Positions 44,859 through 53,038 of a stretch of 64,000 bases of DNA are shown here, one piece after another. Source of the stretch: Sulfitobacter sp. BSw21498 (lineage in GTDB: Bacteria; Pseudomonadota; Alphaproteobacteria; Rhodobacterales; Rhodobacteraceae); the NCBI RefSeq assembly GCF_006064855.1, contig NZ_CP040753.1, forward strand, positions 62,001 to 126,000, given 5' to 3'. The notes under the pieces were generated by a model. It did not search any database, was not told the origin of the DNA, and saw only the letters and a list, made by a program, of their open reading frames with translations. The position numbers were made by a program, and so were the translations under genes. Numbering within the stretch: the first letter of the stretch is position 1; every line of letters begins with the position of its first letter.

Positions 44859-45608
44859 ATGGATAGCTTCGGCCCAGACACGCTGACGCGGGATGCTTTC
44901 CTTGGCGGGAAATTGCGCTTGTGGCAGCCACGCAAAGGATATCGCGCGGGTGTGGACCCTGTTTTATTGGCTGCAACCATCCCTGCGCGGGCAGGCCAGC
45001 GCGTGCTGGAGCTTGGGTGCGGGGTGGGGGCTGCGTCGCTTTGTTTGGGCGCGCGTGTATCGGGGTTGCAGCTGACAGGAGTCGAGATCCAGCCGGCCTA
45101 TGCCGCGCTCGCACGGCTGAACGATCCTACATTCGAAGTGGTCGAAGCCGACATCGACGCCATGCCCTTGGCGCTGCGGCAGCGACAATTTGACCACGTG
45201 CTTGCCAACCCGCCGTATTTCGATCGTCACGCTTCTATTGCTGCGACGAATTTAGGTCGCGAGACGGCACTGGGCGAGGCTACTCCGCTGGAAACATGGG
45301 TCAAGATTGCGGCCAAACGCCTGGCCCCCAAGGGGCAGGCACATTTCATCCATCGCGCCGAACGGCTGCCCGATCTTATCCGCGCGTTACCTCATGATAT
45401 GGGCAGTATCGAAGTGCTGCCGATCGCGCCGCGCATCGGACGGCTGGCCGAGCTGGTGATCTTACGGGCACGCAAAAGCGGGCGGGGTGCATTTCGGTTG
45501 AATGCGCCGCTCGTGATGCACGAGGGTCCTCGGCATATGGCGGATGGCGACAGCTATGTGCTGCAAATCCGGGCGGTCCTGCGCGAGGGCGCGGCGCTGC
45601 CGTTCTAA
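44859..45608 (+). CDS. tRNA1(Val) (adenine(37)-N6)-methyltransferase (TrmN6 type)
   Basis: 249 residues. LELGCGVGAASLCLGARV (about 51-68) is the SAM motif I and LANPPYFDR (about 111-119) the NPPY amino-methyltransferase motif; GGKLRLWQPRKGYRAGVDPVLLAA is the N-terminal TrmN6/YfiC signature. It modifies A37 of tRNA-Val. Transcribed with the DUF2007 gene. Confidence 0.9.
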   Translation: MDSFGPDTLTRDAFLGGKLRLWQPRKGYRAGVDPVLLAATIPARAGQRVLELGCGVGAASLCLGARVSGLQLTGVEIQPAYAALARLNDPTFEVVEADIDAMPLALRQRQFDHVLANPPYFDRHASIAATNLGRETALGEATPLETWVKIAAKRLAPKGQAHFIHRAERLPDLIRALPHDMGSIEVLPIAPRIGRLAELVILRARKSGRGAFRLNAPLVMHEGPRHMADGDSYVLQIRAVLREGAALPF

Positions 45609-45720
45609 GCAACCTCCCGCCGATATCTCAACTTGTCGATAGTTTTGCTGCGGTGCCGCGTGACAGGTGAAATATTTCGTGCTTCACTCCTCCTACGCAA
45701 CATAACCTAAGGAGAGTTAC

Positions 45721-45885
45721 ATGTCTTTTGACGCACATCTGGATGCTCTGAAACGCAAGCATTTGGCAATGAGTAACGCTGTAGAACAGGCTCAACGATC
45801 GCCGAGTATCGACGGCCTGAAGGTTGCGAATATGAAAAAAGAAAAGCTGCGTTTGAAAGAGGAAATTACCCGGCTTTCCAGCTGA
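45721..45885 (+). CDS. DUF465 (YdcH-like) small protein
   Basis: 54 residues, nearly all helical: MSFDAHLDALKRKHLAMSNAV then MKKEKLRLKEEITRLSS. This short Lys/Glu-rich hairpin is the DUF465 family. Function unknown. A very strong ribosome site (TAAGGAGAG) precedes the ATG, suggesting high expression. It is monocistronic, with its own hairpin downstream. Confidence 0.9.
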   Translation: MSFDAHLDALKRKHLAMSNAVEQAQRSPSIDGLKVANMKKEKLRLKEEITRLSS

Positions 45886-45929
45886 TATAATTATACGTTT
45901 GACCGGCGTGCCCGATGGGCCGACGGCAG

Positions 45930-45958
45930 AAAGGCCAGTGCTGAATGCACTGGTCTTT
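45930..45958. terminator. Hairpin between DUF465 gene and phaB
   Basis: AAAGGCCAGTGC and GCACTGGTCTTT pair over 12 positions with one mismatch around a TGAAT loop. T-rich bases follow on the plus strand, and on the minus strand the stem also ends in TTT. It lies between two convergent genes and may stop both. Confidence 0.6.
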
Positions 45959-45978
45959 CGCGTTTCTACGACGGGTAC

Positions 45979-46701
45979 CTAGACCAGGTGCTGGGCACCA
46001 TTCGCGGTAATTGTCGACCCGTTGATAAAGCCCGCGTCATCGCTGACAAGGAATACAACAGCGCGCGCGATCTCCTCCGGTTCGCCCAAGCGGCCTGTCG
46101 GAATTTGCGCCACGATGGAATCGCGCACTTTTTCCGGCACGGCCATCACCATATCCGTTGCGATATAGCCGGGGCAGATTGCGTTCGCAGTGATATTGGC
46201 GCGCGCGCCTTCCTGAGCCAAGGATTTCACAATGCCGAGGTCACCCGCTTTGGTCGCCGCATAGTTTACCTGTGCGAATTGGCCTTTTTGCCCGTTGATC
46301 GAGCTTATGACCACGATCCGACCAAATTTCCGGTCGCGCATACCGGGCCAAACTGGGTGAATGGTATTGAAAACGCCGGTCAAATTTGTGCCAACGACTT
46401 CGTTCCATTGGTCGGGTGTCATTTTGTGGAAAGGCGCGTCGCGTGTGATGCCCGCGTTCGCAACAACCACCTCAACGGGGCCTAGATCTTCTTCGACTTT
46501 GGCGATTCCGGCTTTGGAATCCTCGTAGTCTGCGACGTTCCACTTATAGGTTTTGATCCCGGTTGATTCTGTGAATTGCGCGGCAGCATCGTCGTTGCCG
46601 GCATAAGTCGCCGCTACAGTATATCCGGCGTCTTTCAATGCTGTGGAAATAGCCGCCCCGATCCCGCGGCTCCCTCCGGTTACAAGTGCAACACGTGACA
46701 T
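45979..46701 (-). CDS. phaB: Acetoacetyl-CoA reductase
   Basis: 240 residues. TGGSRGIGAAIS (8-19) is the NADPH motif, NAGITRD (about 84) the fold motif, and YAATKAG (about 153) the catalytic Tyr/Lys; the sequence is typical of PhaB. It reduces acetoacetyl-CoA to (R)-3-hydroxybutyryl-CoA for polyhydroxybutyrate. phaA lies upstream in the same direction; a 182-base gap with inverted repeats suggests separate control. Confidence 0.96.
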   Translation of the reverse strand: MSRVALVTGGSRGIGAAISTALKDAGYTVAATYAGNDDAAAQFTESTGIKTYKWNVADYEDSKAGIAKVEEDLGPVEVVVANAGITRDAPFHKMTPDQWNEVVGTNLTGVFNTIHPVWPGMRDRKFGRIVVISSINGQKGQFAQVNYAATKAGDLGIVKSLAQEGARANITANAICPGYIATDMVMAVPEKVRDSIVAQIPTGRLGEPEEIARAVVFLVSDDAGFINGSTITANGAQHLV

Positions 46702-46747
46702 AAAACTCTCCCTAGTGGCAATGTTGTTTCGTTTGCCGTAGTAAATT

Positions 46748-46762
46748 CGTAATTAAATTACG
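46748..46762. repeat. 15-bp palindrome upstream of phaB
   Basis: CGTAATT, central A, AATTACG, 47 bases before the phaB start in an AT-rich stretch. A candidate operator or promoter element for phaB. Confidence 0.45.
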
Positions 46763-46829
46763 TGAGGAATTTGTAGTCACGCTTGGATTTCTTTGCAACA
46801 GTTTACGCAAGGAAAGAGCATTTGTTTTT

Positions 46830-46866
46830 CTCGTGGCGCGTGAAGTCGCTTAGCGCGCGCCACGAG
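46830..46866. repeat. Stem-loop after phaA
   Basis: CTCGTGGCGCG and CGCGCCACGAG form a perfect 11-bp stem with a 15-base loop, 18 bases past the phaA stop. On the phaA (minus) strand the stem is followed by A-rich, not T-rich, sequence, so it is not a standard intrinsic terminator; it may protect the phaA mRNA end. Confidence 0.55.
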
Positions 46867-46883
46867 AGCTTGATTATGGAGCG

Positions 46884-48059
46884 TTATGGGCGCTCAAGGC
46901 ACATCGCGACGCCCATGCCGCCACCAATGCACAAAGTGGCGAGCCCTTTCTTCGCGCCGCGACGCTGCATTTCAAACAAAAGCGTATTGAGAATGCGCGC
47001 GCCGGATGCGCCGATCGGGTGACCGATAGCAATTGCGCCGCCGTTGACGTTCACGATCGAAGGATCCCAGCCCATGTCTTTGTTAACTGCACAGGCCTGA
47101 GCGGCAAAAGCTTCGTTGGCTTCGACGAGGTCCAGATCTTCTGCTTTCCAGCCGGCTTTTTCCAATGCTTTGCGCGACGCGTAAATCGGACCGGCCCCCA
47201 TGATCGTTGGGTCTAGGCCGACGGTGGCATAGGATGCGATGCGCGCCAACGGGGTGATACCCCGTTTTTCAGCATTATCTGCCGACATTAGCAACGCGCC
47301 TGCCGCCCCATCGTTTAGACCCGACGCGTTGGCCGCTGTGACAGATCCGTCTTTGGCGAAAGCGGGGCGCAGCTTTTGCATGGCTTCCATGGTGGCACCA
47401 TGGCGGATGTATTCGTCTTGATCGACGATAATCTCGCCCTTTCGAGTTTTGACGGTGAAAGGCACGATCTCGTCTTGGAACTTACCGGCTTTTTGCGCAG
47501 CCTCGGCCTTGTTTTGCGAGGCGACTGCAAACTCGTCTTGGGCGTCGCGGCTGATTTCCCATTTTGCTGCAACATTTTCTGCGGTTTGGCCCATATGGTA
47601 GCCATGGAACGCATCCCACAGGCCGTCGCGGATCATCGTATCAATCAGCTGCATGTCGCCCATTTTTTGACCCGGACGCAGGTTTTGCGCGTGGGGGCTC
47701 ATCGACATGTTTTCCTGCCCACCTGCGGCCACGATATCAGCATCGCCCAGTTGGATATGCTGGGCCGCCAGCGCCACGGCGCGCAAGCCCGAACCGCACA
47801 CTTGGTTGATCGACCATGCCGCGCTTTCGATGGGCAGGCCCGCGTTGATATGTGCTTGGCGTGCAGGGTTTTGCCCTTGGGCTGCGGTCAAAACTTGGCC
47901 CAAAATAGTTTCGTTCACCTCGGAAGGGTCAATACCCGCGCGTGTGACGATCTCTTTCAGGACTGCGGCACCTAGATCATGTGCAGGCGTGTTTGCAAAA
48001 GATCCGCTGAAACTGCCTACGGCCGTGCGGGCTGCGGATGCGATGACGACGTTGGTCAT
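46884..48059 (-). CDS. phaA: Acetyl-CoA C-acetyltransferase
   Basis: 391 residues. The acyl-enzyme Cys is in [13 protein letters not shown] (about 88), the His in [11 protein letters not shown] (about 347) and the second Cys in [10 protein letters not shown] (about 378). It condenses two acetyl-CoA to acetoacetyl-CoA, feeding phaB. The ATG at 48059 has GGGGAAGAA upstream; the longer frame to 48140 gives a non-homologous leader. Confidence 0.97.
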   Translation of the reverse strand: MTNVVIASAARTAVGSFSGSFANTPAHDLGAAVLKEIVTRAGIDPSEVNETILGQVLTAAQGQNPARQAHINAGLPIESAAWSINQVCGSGLRAVALAAQHIQLGDADIVAAGGQENMSMSPHAQNLRPGQKMGDMQLIDTMIRDGLWDAFHGYHMGQTAENVAAKWEISRDAQDEFAVASQNKAEAAQKAGKFQDEIVPFTVKTRKGEIIVDQDEYIRHGATMEAMQKLRPAFAKDGSVTAANASGLNDGAAGALLMSADNAEKRGITPLARIASYATVGLDPTIMGAGPIYASRKALEKAGWKAEDLDLVEANEAFAAQACAVNKDMGWDPSIVNVNGGAIAIGHPIGASGARILNTLLFEMQRRGAKKGLATLCIGGGMGVAMCLERP

Positions 48060-48179
48060 ATGTGTTCTTCCCCTGAACTGCTGACGTAGGGTATTAACGC
48101 GGTGGTTGCCCGCTCCCCAGTCTTCTATGCTTTGGGACATATCCTATAGCTACACATGCGGCAATCACGCCCTGTCGGC

Positions 48180-49022
48180 CTACGCGTTTTTACGCAATTC
48201 GGTCGATTTATGCCAAAAAGGTTGAGTGGTTGGTGCACCGTATAGAAACCCCTGTTGGCAGTCGACGCCAAGAGAATGCAGAAGCGACGAATCCTCTTGA
48301 TTTTCGACCTGTTCGGCAACGCATACCATATCAAAGTTACGCGCGATTGAGACCATGATCGATACAATCGCACGGTTGTCGGGGTGGAGGGTGATACCAC
48401 GCGAAAATTGCCCGTCAATCTTCAAGATATCAAAAAACATATCTTTAAGGTAGCGGATAGCGATGTAGTCGGCCCCGAAGTTATCGAGGGCAAAGCAAAC
48501 GCCCCGTGTCTGCATTTGGTCCATAAAACTGCTGACAAGCTCTGGCATTTGCATCGCGGATTTTTCGCTGATTTCTAGAATCAGCCGTTCGCCAATGGTG
48601 CCGTCGCGCGAGAGCCAACGATTCAGCACGTTCGTCCATCCCGCATAGCCGATAGAGCGGGCTGACATGTTGACAGATAGCCGCAAGTTCTTGTTATCGC
48701 TCAGCGCCGTTAGCCCCGCCTGAAGCGACAGCACGTCTATCTCGCGGCCAAGCTGCGTCTTTTCGATGAGGTGCATAAATTCACGAGCTGGGAGGGCCCG
48801 CCCCGTTGGGTCCAAAATCCGGATAAAGCCCTCGTAAAAGGCAACTTTCGGATCTTCTACATCGCGCATGACGGGCTGGTAGGCCATCAAGGTCTGCTTG
48901 TGCGCGACTGCGTCTTTGACAATCGCGATTGTGCTGCTGTCGCGTTGGTTAACGGCATAATCCAGCGGATTTCGCGTGCCTTCGGGCAGATCAGCGAGCG
49001 GGTGTTGTGACATCTCTTCCAA
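48180..49022 (-). CDS. EAL-domain protein, probably degenerate
   Basis: 280 residues, a stand-alone EAL fold without GGDEF or sensor. Present: Glu64 (in EGF instead of EAL), Asn118 (NMSARS), Glu150 (LEIS), Lys201 (KIDGQF), Glu237 and Gln256. The DDFGTGY loop reads DNFGADY at 180-186, so the second metal Asp is Asn181. Family knowledge: loss of a metal ligand usually abolishes c-di-GMP hydrolysis while binding may remain. A role as c-di-GMP effector is inferred. Lies upstream of phaA, 120 bases apart. Confidence 0.85.
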   Translation of the reverse strand: MEEMSQHPLADLPEGTRNPLDYAVNQRDSSTIAIVKDAVAHKQTLMAYQPVMRDVEDPKVAFYEGFIRILDPTGRALPAREFMHLIEKTQLGREIDVLSLQAGLTALSDNKNLRLSVNMSARSIGYAGWTNVLNRWLSRDGTIGERLILEISEKSAMQMPELVSSFMDQMQTRGVCFALDNFGADYIAIRYLKDMFFDILKIDGQFSRGITLHPDNRAIVSIMVSIARNFDMVCVAEQVENQEDSSLLHSLGVDCQQGFLYGAPTTQPFWHKSTELRKNA

Positions 49023-49146
49023 GGGGTGCTTCCATCTATCGCGTTTCTTGTGTCACCTTGGCCCCAATACTTATAACGCGGGGTTAACGCGGCAATGCAG
49101 CACAAATTTTAACTATTCTGCCAATGAGCGCGGAGAAGGGGAGCCG

Positions 49147-49734
49147 ATGCACCGATGTGACTGGGCGGGACCAGAGCAGATTTATCTGGATTATCATGAC
49201 ACTGACTGGGGTGTGCCCGAGTATGACAGCCGTGCTCTTTGGGAAAAGCTTATCCTTGACGGCTTTCAGGCGGGGCTCAGCTGGATCACGATACTTAAAA
49301 AGCGAGAGAATTTTCGCGAGGCATTTGCCGGTTTTGACCCTAACGTCATCGCTACGTGGGGTGAGCCAGACGTTGAACGGCTGCTGGCCAACCCCGGTAT
49401 AATCCGCCACCGCGGAAAGATCGCGGCGGCGATCACCAATGCCCGCGTGTGGCAGCAGATTGAGCAGAGGGAGGGGTTCGACAGATATCTATGGAAGTAT
49501 GTGGATTTCGAACCGCAGCAGAACCGGTTCGAGCGTCAGGCGGACGTTCCGGCCTGGACGCCGCTTTCAAAGCAAATATCCACCGATTTGAAAAAACAGG
49601 GATTTAAGTTTTGCGGCCCGACAATTGTGTACGCGTTTATGGAGGCGGTCGGGATGGTGAATGATCATTTAACCTGCTGCCACCGCCATACCATCGTCGC
49701 GCAGATGCCCAAGCACGATTGGGCGCTGCGATAA
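49147..49734 (+). CDS. tag: DNA-3-methyladenine glycosylase I
   Basis: 195 residues. MHRCDWAGPEQIYLDYHDTDWG gives Cys4 and His17, and the C-terminal HLTCCHRH gives the other zinc ligands of Tag. GFQAGLSWITILKKRENFR (about 38) is the helix-hairpin-helix region. It removes 3-methyladenine from DNA. GGAG precedes the ATG; the longer frame from 48976 was rejected. It is divergent from the EAL gene. Confidence 0.95.
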   Translation: MHRCDWAGPEQIYLDYHDTDWGVPEYDSRALWEKLILDGFQAGLSWITILKKRENFREAFAGFDPNVIATWGEPDVERLLANPGIIRHRGKIAAAITNARVWQQIEQREGFDRYLWKYVDFEPQQNRFERQADVPAWTPLSKQISTDLKKQGFKFCGPTIVYAFMEAVGMVNDHLTCCHRHTIVAQMPKHDWALR

Positions 49735-49764
49735 CCGGTCGGTGCCTAGTTGACCTGGGTCGCC

Positions 49765-50688
49765 TTACGCGGTGACAGCGCCAAGGGAGCTTGCCAGTTG
49801 GTCCAGCATCACGATCGTGTCGCTGCTGGTCGAAAACGCTTTGGTGCGGCAATAGTCAACCTTGACCGTGATGCCGGATAACGAAAGGTCCTCTGTCGCA
49901 GTTTGAACCGCTGCGGTGGCTACGTCCGCGATGTTCAAGTTCGCTTGCGTCTTGAGCGCGGGAGACAGCGCGGCAAATGCCCCGTTGGACCGATAGGTCA
50001 CGATCAGGTTAAGGCTGCTGAGCGCATCGGTCAGTTTGCGGGCGAGGCTGACAGAGAAATTGACCCGTTGGCCCTCGGGTATGCTAGACAGGACCTTCGC
50101 AAAATCCTGCAGCACGATAACGGCAACTTGCATGCCACCGCCAAATTCGGATTGCATCCGCATAATGTAATTCTCGAACGCATCTTGGGGCACAAGCCCG
50201 CTTGCCAAAAGCTCGGATGGTGCCATTGCTCGGTCGAGCGCGAGTTCTTTCAGAACGTCAAAATTTTCTTGGTTCGGTGATTCATGGGGACGTCTGAGGT
50301 GACGAACATATTCTGCATTTCGCATCTCTGCGCCGTGGATGCGCGCTTCGAGATCGAAAAACTCGAACGGTTTGACGATATAGTCCCACGCGCCAGCAAC
50401 AAAAGCTTTCGCTATGCTTTCGTTGTTCTTAACGCCGGTCAGCATAATGATCGGTACAAATTCGTAGCCCTTAATTTGGCGGATATGAGAGATCAGCTCT
50501 ATGCCGGTCATTTCCGGCATCTGGATGTCTAGAAGCAAGCAGTCGAATATAATCGGTGCACTGTGAATGACTTCAAGGGCTTCTTTACCGGACGCGGCCG
50601 TCCGGACATACTCGTGATCCTGCGTCCGAAGATATTCTTCCAACAAGCTGCGCAGATCTTGATTGTCCTCAACGGCAAGTATCCTCAT
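49765..50688 (-). CDS. Response regulator with degenerate GGDEF-like output
   Basis: 307 residues. A canonical receiver domain (1-120) has Glu7/Asp8, phospho-acceptor Asp54 (LLLDIQMPE), Thr84 and Lys106. After a linker, residues about 185-300 have the length and strand pattern of a cyclase domain (VIVLQDFAKVL, then LIVTYRSNGAFAAL), but the GGDEF position reads RSNGAF at 233-238 and no I-site is visible. Diguanylate cyclase activity is unlikely. A CtrA-type site lies 170 bases upstream. No partner kinase is adjacent. Confidence 0.85.
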   Translation of the reverse strand: MRILAVEDNQDLRSLLEEYLRTQDHEYVRTAASGKEALEVIHSAPIIFDCLLLDIQMPEMTGIELISHIRQIKGYEFVPIIMLTGVKNNESIAKAFVAGAWDYIVKPFEFFDLEARIHGAEMRNAEYVRHLRRPHESPNQENFDVLKELALDRAMAPSELLASGLVPQDAFENYIMRMQSEFGGGMQVAVIVLQDFAKVLSSIPEGQRVNFSVSLARKLTDALSSLNLIVTYRSNGAFAALSPALKTQANLNIADVATAAVQTATEDLSLSGITVKVDYCRTKAFSTSSDTIVMLDQLASSLGAVTA

Positions 50689-51021
50689 ACCAAATACTCG
50701 GCAGTTTTAGTCTCCGTTATCGGGGCGATGCGGACTGAATGCAGATTGATCTTGCGGCGATCGTGCAGGTTTTCCATCACACTAGCCCCCCTTGTTTACT
50801 CATCAACATGCTGATGGTGAGCGACAAATTTACTGATTTCAACTTAAAATTAGCCGCGTTAACCATTTGTTAATGAATTAAGAGATTTTAAGGCGCTGCG
50901 ACTCTCAAAAGTGTGGATGCCAAGCGGGTGAATAGATTTGATCAGCGGGCCAATTGCACAGCAATGGGGGGCTGCGGAAGTGTGCGTCTTGATTTGTAGC
51001 AAATTCATCCGAGTTCCATCA
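50689..51021. other. Intergenic region before rpsD promoter
   Basis: 333 bases with no supported gene. The centre (50820-50890) is strongly AT-rich and contains the CtrA-type site. It probably carries the promoter of the minus-strand response regulator. Nothing else recognised. Confidence 0.6.
50859..50873. promoter_or_regulatory. CtrA-type binding site
   Basis: TTAA-N7-TTAA, here TTAACCATTTGTTAA, which also reads as the palindromic TTAAC-N5-GTTAA. This is the alphaproteobacterial CtrA consensus. It lies 170 bases upstream of the response regulator start and 149 bases before the rpsD promoter. Confidence 0.5.
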
Positions 51022-51049
51022 TTGACTCCGCGCCGCAGCGCCGTATAAG
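51022..51049 (+). promoter_or_regulatory. Strong sigma-70-type promoter for rpsD
   Basis: TTGACT at 51022-51027 and TATAAG at 51044-51049, 16 bases apart. Transcription would begin around 51056, leaving a leader of about 110 bases before the rpsD start. Confidence 0.75.
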
Positions 51050-51056
51050 CGCCGCT

Positions 51057-51166
51057 TGATTGGTGTTGGTGGACCCCGCAAGGGGAACCCTGTCAGGCTT
51101 CGGCCAAAGGACAACGCCCTTTACCGCCCGCCGCAATTCTGCAGGGCTTCAAAAAGGAGAACAGCC
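51057..51166 (+). ncRNA. Structured 5' leader of rpsD (candidate S4 autoregulatory RNA)
   Basis: The leader can fold into a three-way junction. GGTGTTG (51062-51068) pairs with CAACGCC (51112-51118). Inside are CCCC-GCAA-GGGG (51074-51085, a GNRA tetraloop) and GGC-TTCG-GCC (51096-51105, a UUCG tetraloop). A further GCCCT/AGGGC pairing spans 51116-51147 and would compete with the outer stem. Then comes the AAGGAG ribosome site (51154). Known: S4 often represses its own mRNA through structured leaders. That this leader does so is inference; I do not recognise a named RNA family. Confidence 0.6.
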
Positions 51167-51787
51167 GTGACTAAGCGTACAGCTGCCAAGCACAAAATTG
51201 ACCGCCGTATGGGCGAAAACATCTGGGGCCGTCCAAAGTCCCCAGTGAACCGTCGTGAATACGGCCCCGGCCAGCACGGTCAGCGCCGCAAGGGCAAACT
51301 GTCCGACTTTGGTATCCAGCTGCGCGCAAAGCAAAAGCTGAAAGGCTACTACGGCGATCTGACCGAGAAGCAATTCCGCCGCATCTACGGTGAAGCTGAG
51401 CGTGTAAAAGGCGACACAGGTGAAAACCTGATTGGTCTGCTGGAGCGTCGTCTGGACGCCGTTGTATACCGCGCGAAGTTCGTCGCGACCGTTTTTGCTG
51501 CGCGCCAGTTCGTAAACCACGGCCACGTCAAAGTGAACGGCAAGAAGGTTAACATTCCTTCCTACCGCGTCAAAGAAGGCGACGTGATCGAAGTGCGTGA
51601 TCGTTCCAAGCAAATGGTTGCCCTGCTGGAAGCCACTCAGCTGGCAGAGCGTGACGTGCCTGACTACATCGAAGCAGATCACTCCAAGATGACAGCGACT
51701 TTCGTGCGCACCCCCGCTTTGGGCGACGTGCCATACCCTGTCATGATGGAACCGAACCTCGTGGTCGAATTCTACGCGAAGAACTAA
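51167..51787 (+). CDS. rpsD: 30S ribosomal protein S4
   Basis: 206 residues from a GTG start, set by AAGGAG eight bases upstream and the normal [17 protein letters not shown]-terminus. The S4 domain proper follows about residue 95 ([42 protein letters not shown]). It nucleates 30S assembly on 16S rRNA. Monocistronic: own promoter and leader, and a strong terminator. Upstream in-frame codons to 51056 belong to the leader, not to the protein. Confidence 0.98.
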   Translation: MTKRTAAKHKIDRRMGENIWGRPKSPVNRREYGPGQHGQRRKGKLSDFGIQLRAKQKLKGYYGDLTEKQFRRIYGEAERVKGDTGENLIGLLERRLDAVVYRAKFVATVFAARQFVNHGHVKVNGKKVNIPSYRVKEGDVIEVRDRSKQMVALLEATQLAERDVPDYIEADHSKMTATFVRTPALGDVPYPVMMEPNLVVEFYAKN

Positions 51788-51811
51788 GGTTCCTCGCATA
51801 TCAATGCCGAA

Positions 51812-51846
51812 GGGGCCACGCTGGAAAGACCGGCGTGGCCCTTTTT
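51812..51846 (+). terminator. Intrinsic terminator after rpsD
   Basis: GGGCCACGC (51813-51821) pairs perfectly with GCGTGGCCC (51833-51841) and is followed by TTTTT. It starts 25 bases after the rpsD stop. Confidence 0.95.
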
Positions 51847-51954
51847 GCGTTTGGTGTCGCGACTTTAGCGTCGGGCAAAGTGACGCCGGGACAAGATCGT
51901 AGTGGCGTTGGACCCGGTGCGCGTTTATGGTCCGCCCGACAGGAGATATGACAG

Positions 51955-53037
51955 ATGACAACCGCTATTCGCCCGCAACCCGGCATTATGGACATCGCGC
52001 TGTATCAAGGCGGGGCATCCCATGTGGCGGGGCTTGAAAATGTGATCAAGCTTAGCTCGAACGAGAACCCGCTTGGCCCGTCCGACGTCGCCATCAAAGC
52101 GTTCCGGGATGCGTCATATGACCTGCATCGTTACCCGTCATCCGATCACACAGCATTGCGTCAAGCCATTGCGCAGGTGCACGGGCTCGACGCCGATCGC
52201 ATCATTTGTGGGGCCGGTTCAGACGAGGTTATTGCATTTCTGTGCCAAGCGTTTTCGGGCGAGGGTACCGAGGTGCTGCACACGGTGCACGGCTTTGGCA
52301 TGTACCGGATTTCCGCACTGGCCAATGGGGCTACCCCGGTCGAGGTGCCCGAAAATGAACGGGTGACGGATGTGGACGCGTTGCTTGCGGGCTGCACCGA
52401 CAAGACACGGCTGGTGTTTATCGCGAACCCGAATAACCCCACAGGCACAATGATCGGGCTAAGTGAAATTGAACGGCTGGCCGCAGGTATCCCCGAAAAG
52501 GCCATTCTGGTTCTGGACGGGGCCTATGCTGAATATGTCGAAGGATATGACGGCGGCGCTGCTTTGGTCGATAGTCACGATAATATCGTGATGACGCGGA
52601 CCTTCTCAAAGCTCTATGGCCTGGGTGGCTTGCGCATCGGCTGGGGCTATGCGCCGGCCCATATCATCGACGTCCTGAACCGCGTGCGGGGGCCGTTTAA
52701 CCTCTCGCAAGCCGCATTGAACGCGGCGACAGCGGCGATCAAGGACACAGGGTATGCTGCTCATTGCCGCAGCGAAAATGCGAAATGGCGCACCTGGATG
52801 GCTGATGCCTTGGCCGAGATTGGCGTTCCATCGGATGTGTCCTGCGCGAATTTTATTCTCGCGCGGTTCAAGTCGCAGGCCGAGGCCGAGGCTTGTGATG
52901 AACACCTCAAGACCCAAGGCTTGATCGTGCGGCGCGTTGCCGGATACCAGCTGCCCAATTGCCTGCGCATTACCGTGGGCGATGAAAGCGCATGCCGTCG
53001 CGTGGTTCATGCGGTCCGACAGTTTAAAGGCGACTAA
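51955..53037 (+). CDS. hisC: Histidinol-phosphate/aromatic aminotransferase
   Basis: 360 residues, fold-type I aminotransferase. [12 protein letters not shown] near residue 25, [11 protein letters not shown] (about 161), and [17 protein letters not shown] with the PLP Lys (about 220). Annotated as HisC by family; because tyrA follows one base later, it may mainly transaminate prephenate or aromatic keto acids. The ATG at 51955 has AGGAG nine bases upstream, while the ATG at 51948 is too close to it. Confidence 0.92.
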   Translation: MTTAIRPQPGIMDIALYQGGASHVAGLENVIKLSSNENPLGPSDVAIKAFRDASYDLHRYPSSDHTALRQAIAQVHGLDADRIICGAGSDEVIAFLCQAFSGEGTEVLHTVHGFGMYRISALANGATPVEVPENERVTDVDALLAGCTDKTRLVFIANPNNPTGTMIGLSEIERLAAGIPEKAILVLDGAYAEYVEGYDGGAALVDSHDNIVMTRTFSKLYGLGGLRIGWGYAPAHIIDVLNRVRGPFNLSQAALNAATAAIKDTGYAAHCRSENAKWRTWMADALAEIGVPSDVSCANFILARFKSQAEAEACDEHLKTQGLIVRRVAGYQLPNCLRITVGDESACRRVVHAVRQFKGD

Positions 53038-53038
53038 T

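Noticed and set aside
46830..46866. Intrinsic terminator for phaA
   Set aside because: On the phaA strand the stem is followed by A-rich sequence, not a T-run.
51057..51166. SRP (4.5S) RNA gene
   Set aside because: The conserved GGTCAGGTCCGGAAGGAAGC-like core is absent; only TGTCAGG is present, and the element runs straight into rpsD.
51056..51166. N-terminal extension of S4 from an upstream start
   Set aside because: The frame is open, but the ribosome site and the conserved S4 start fix the GTG at 51167, and the upstream bases form RNA hairpins.
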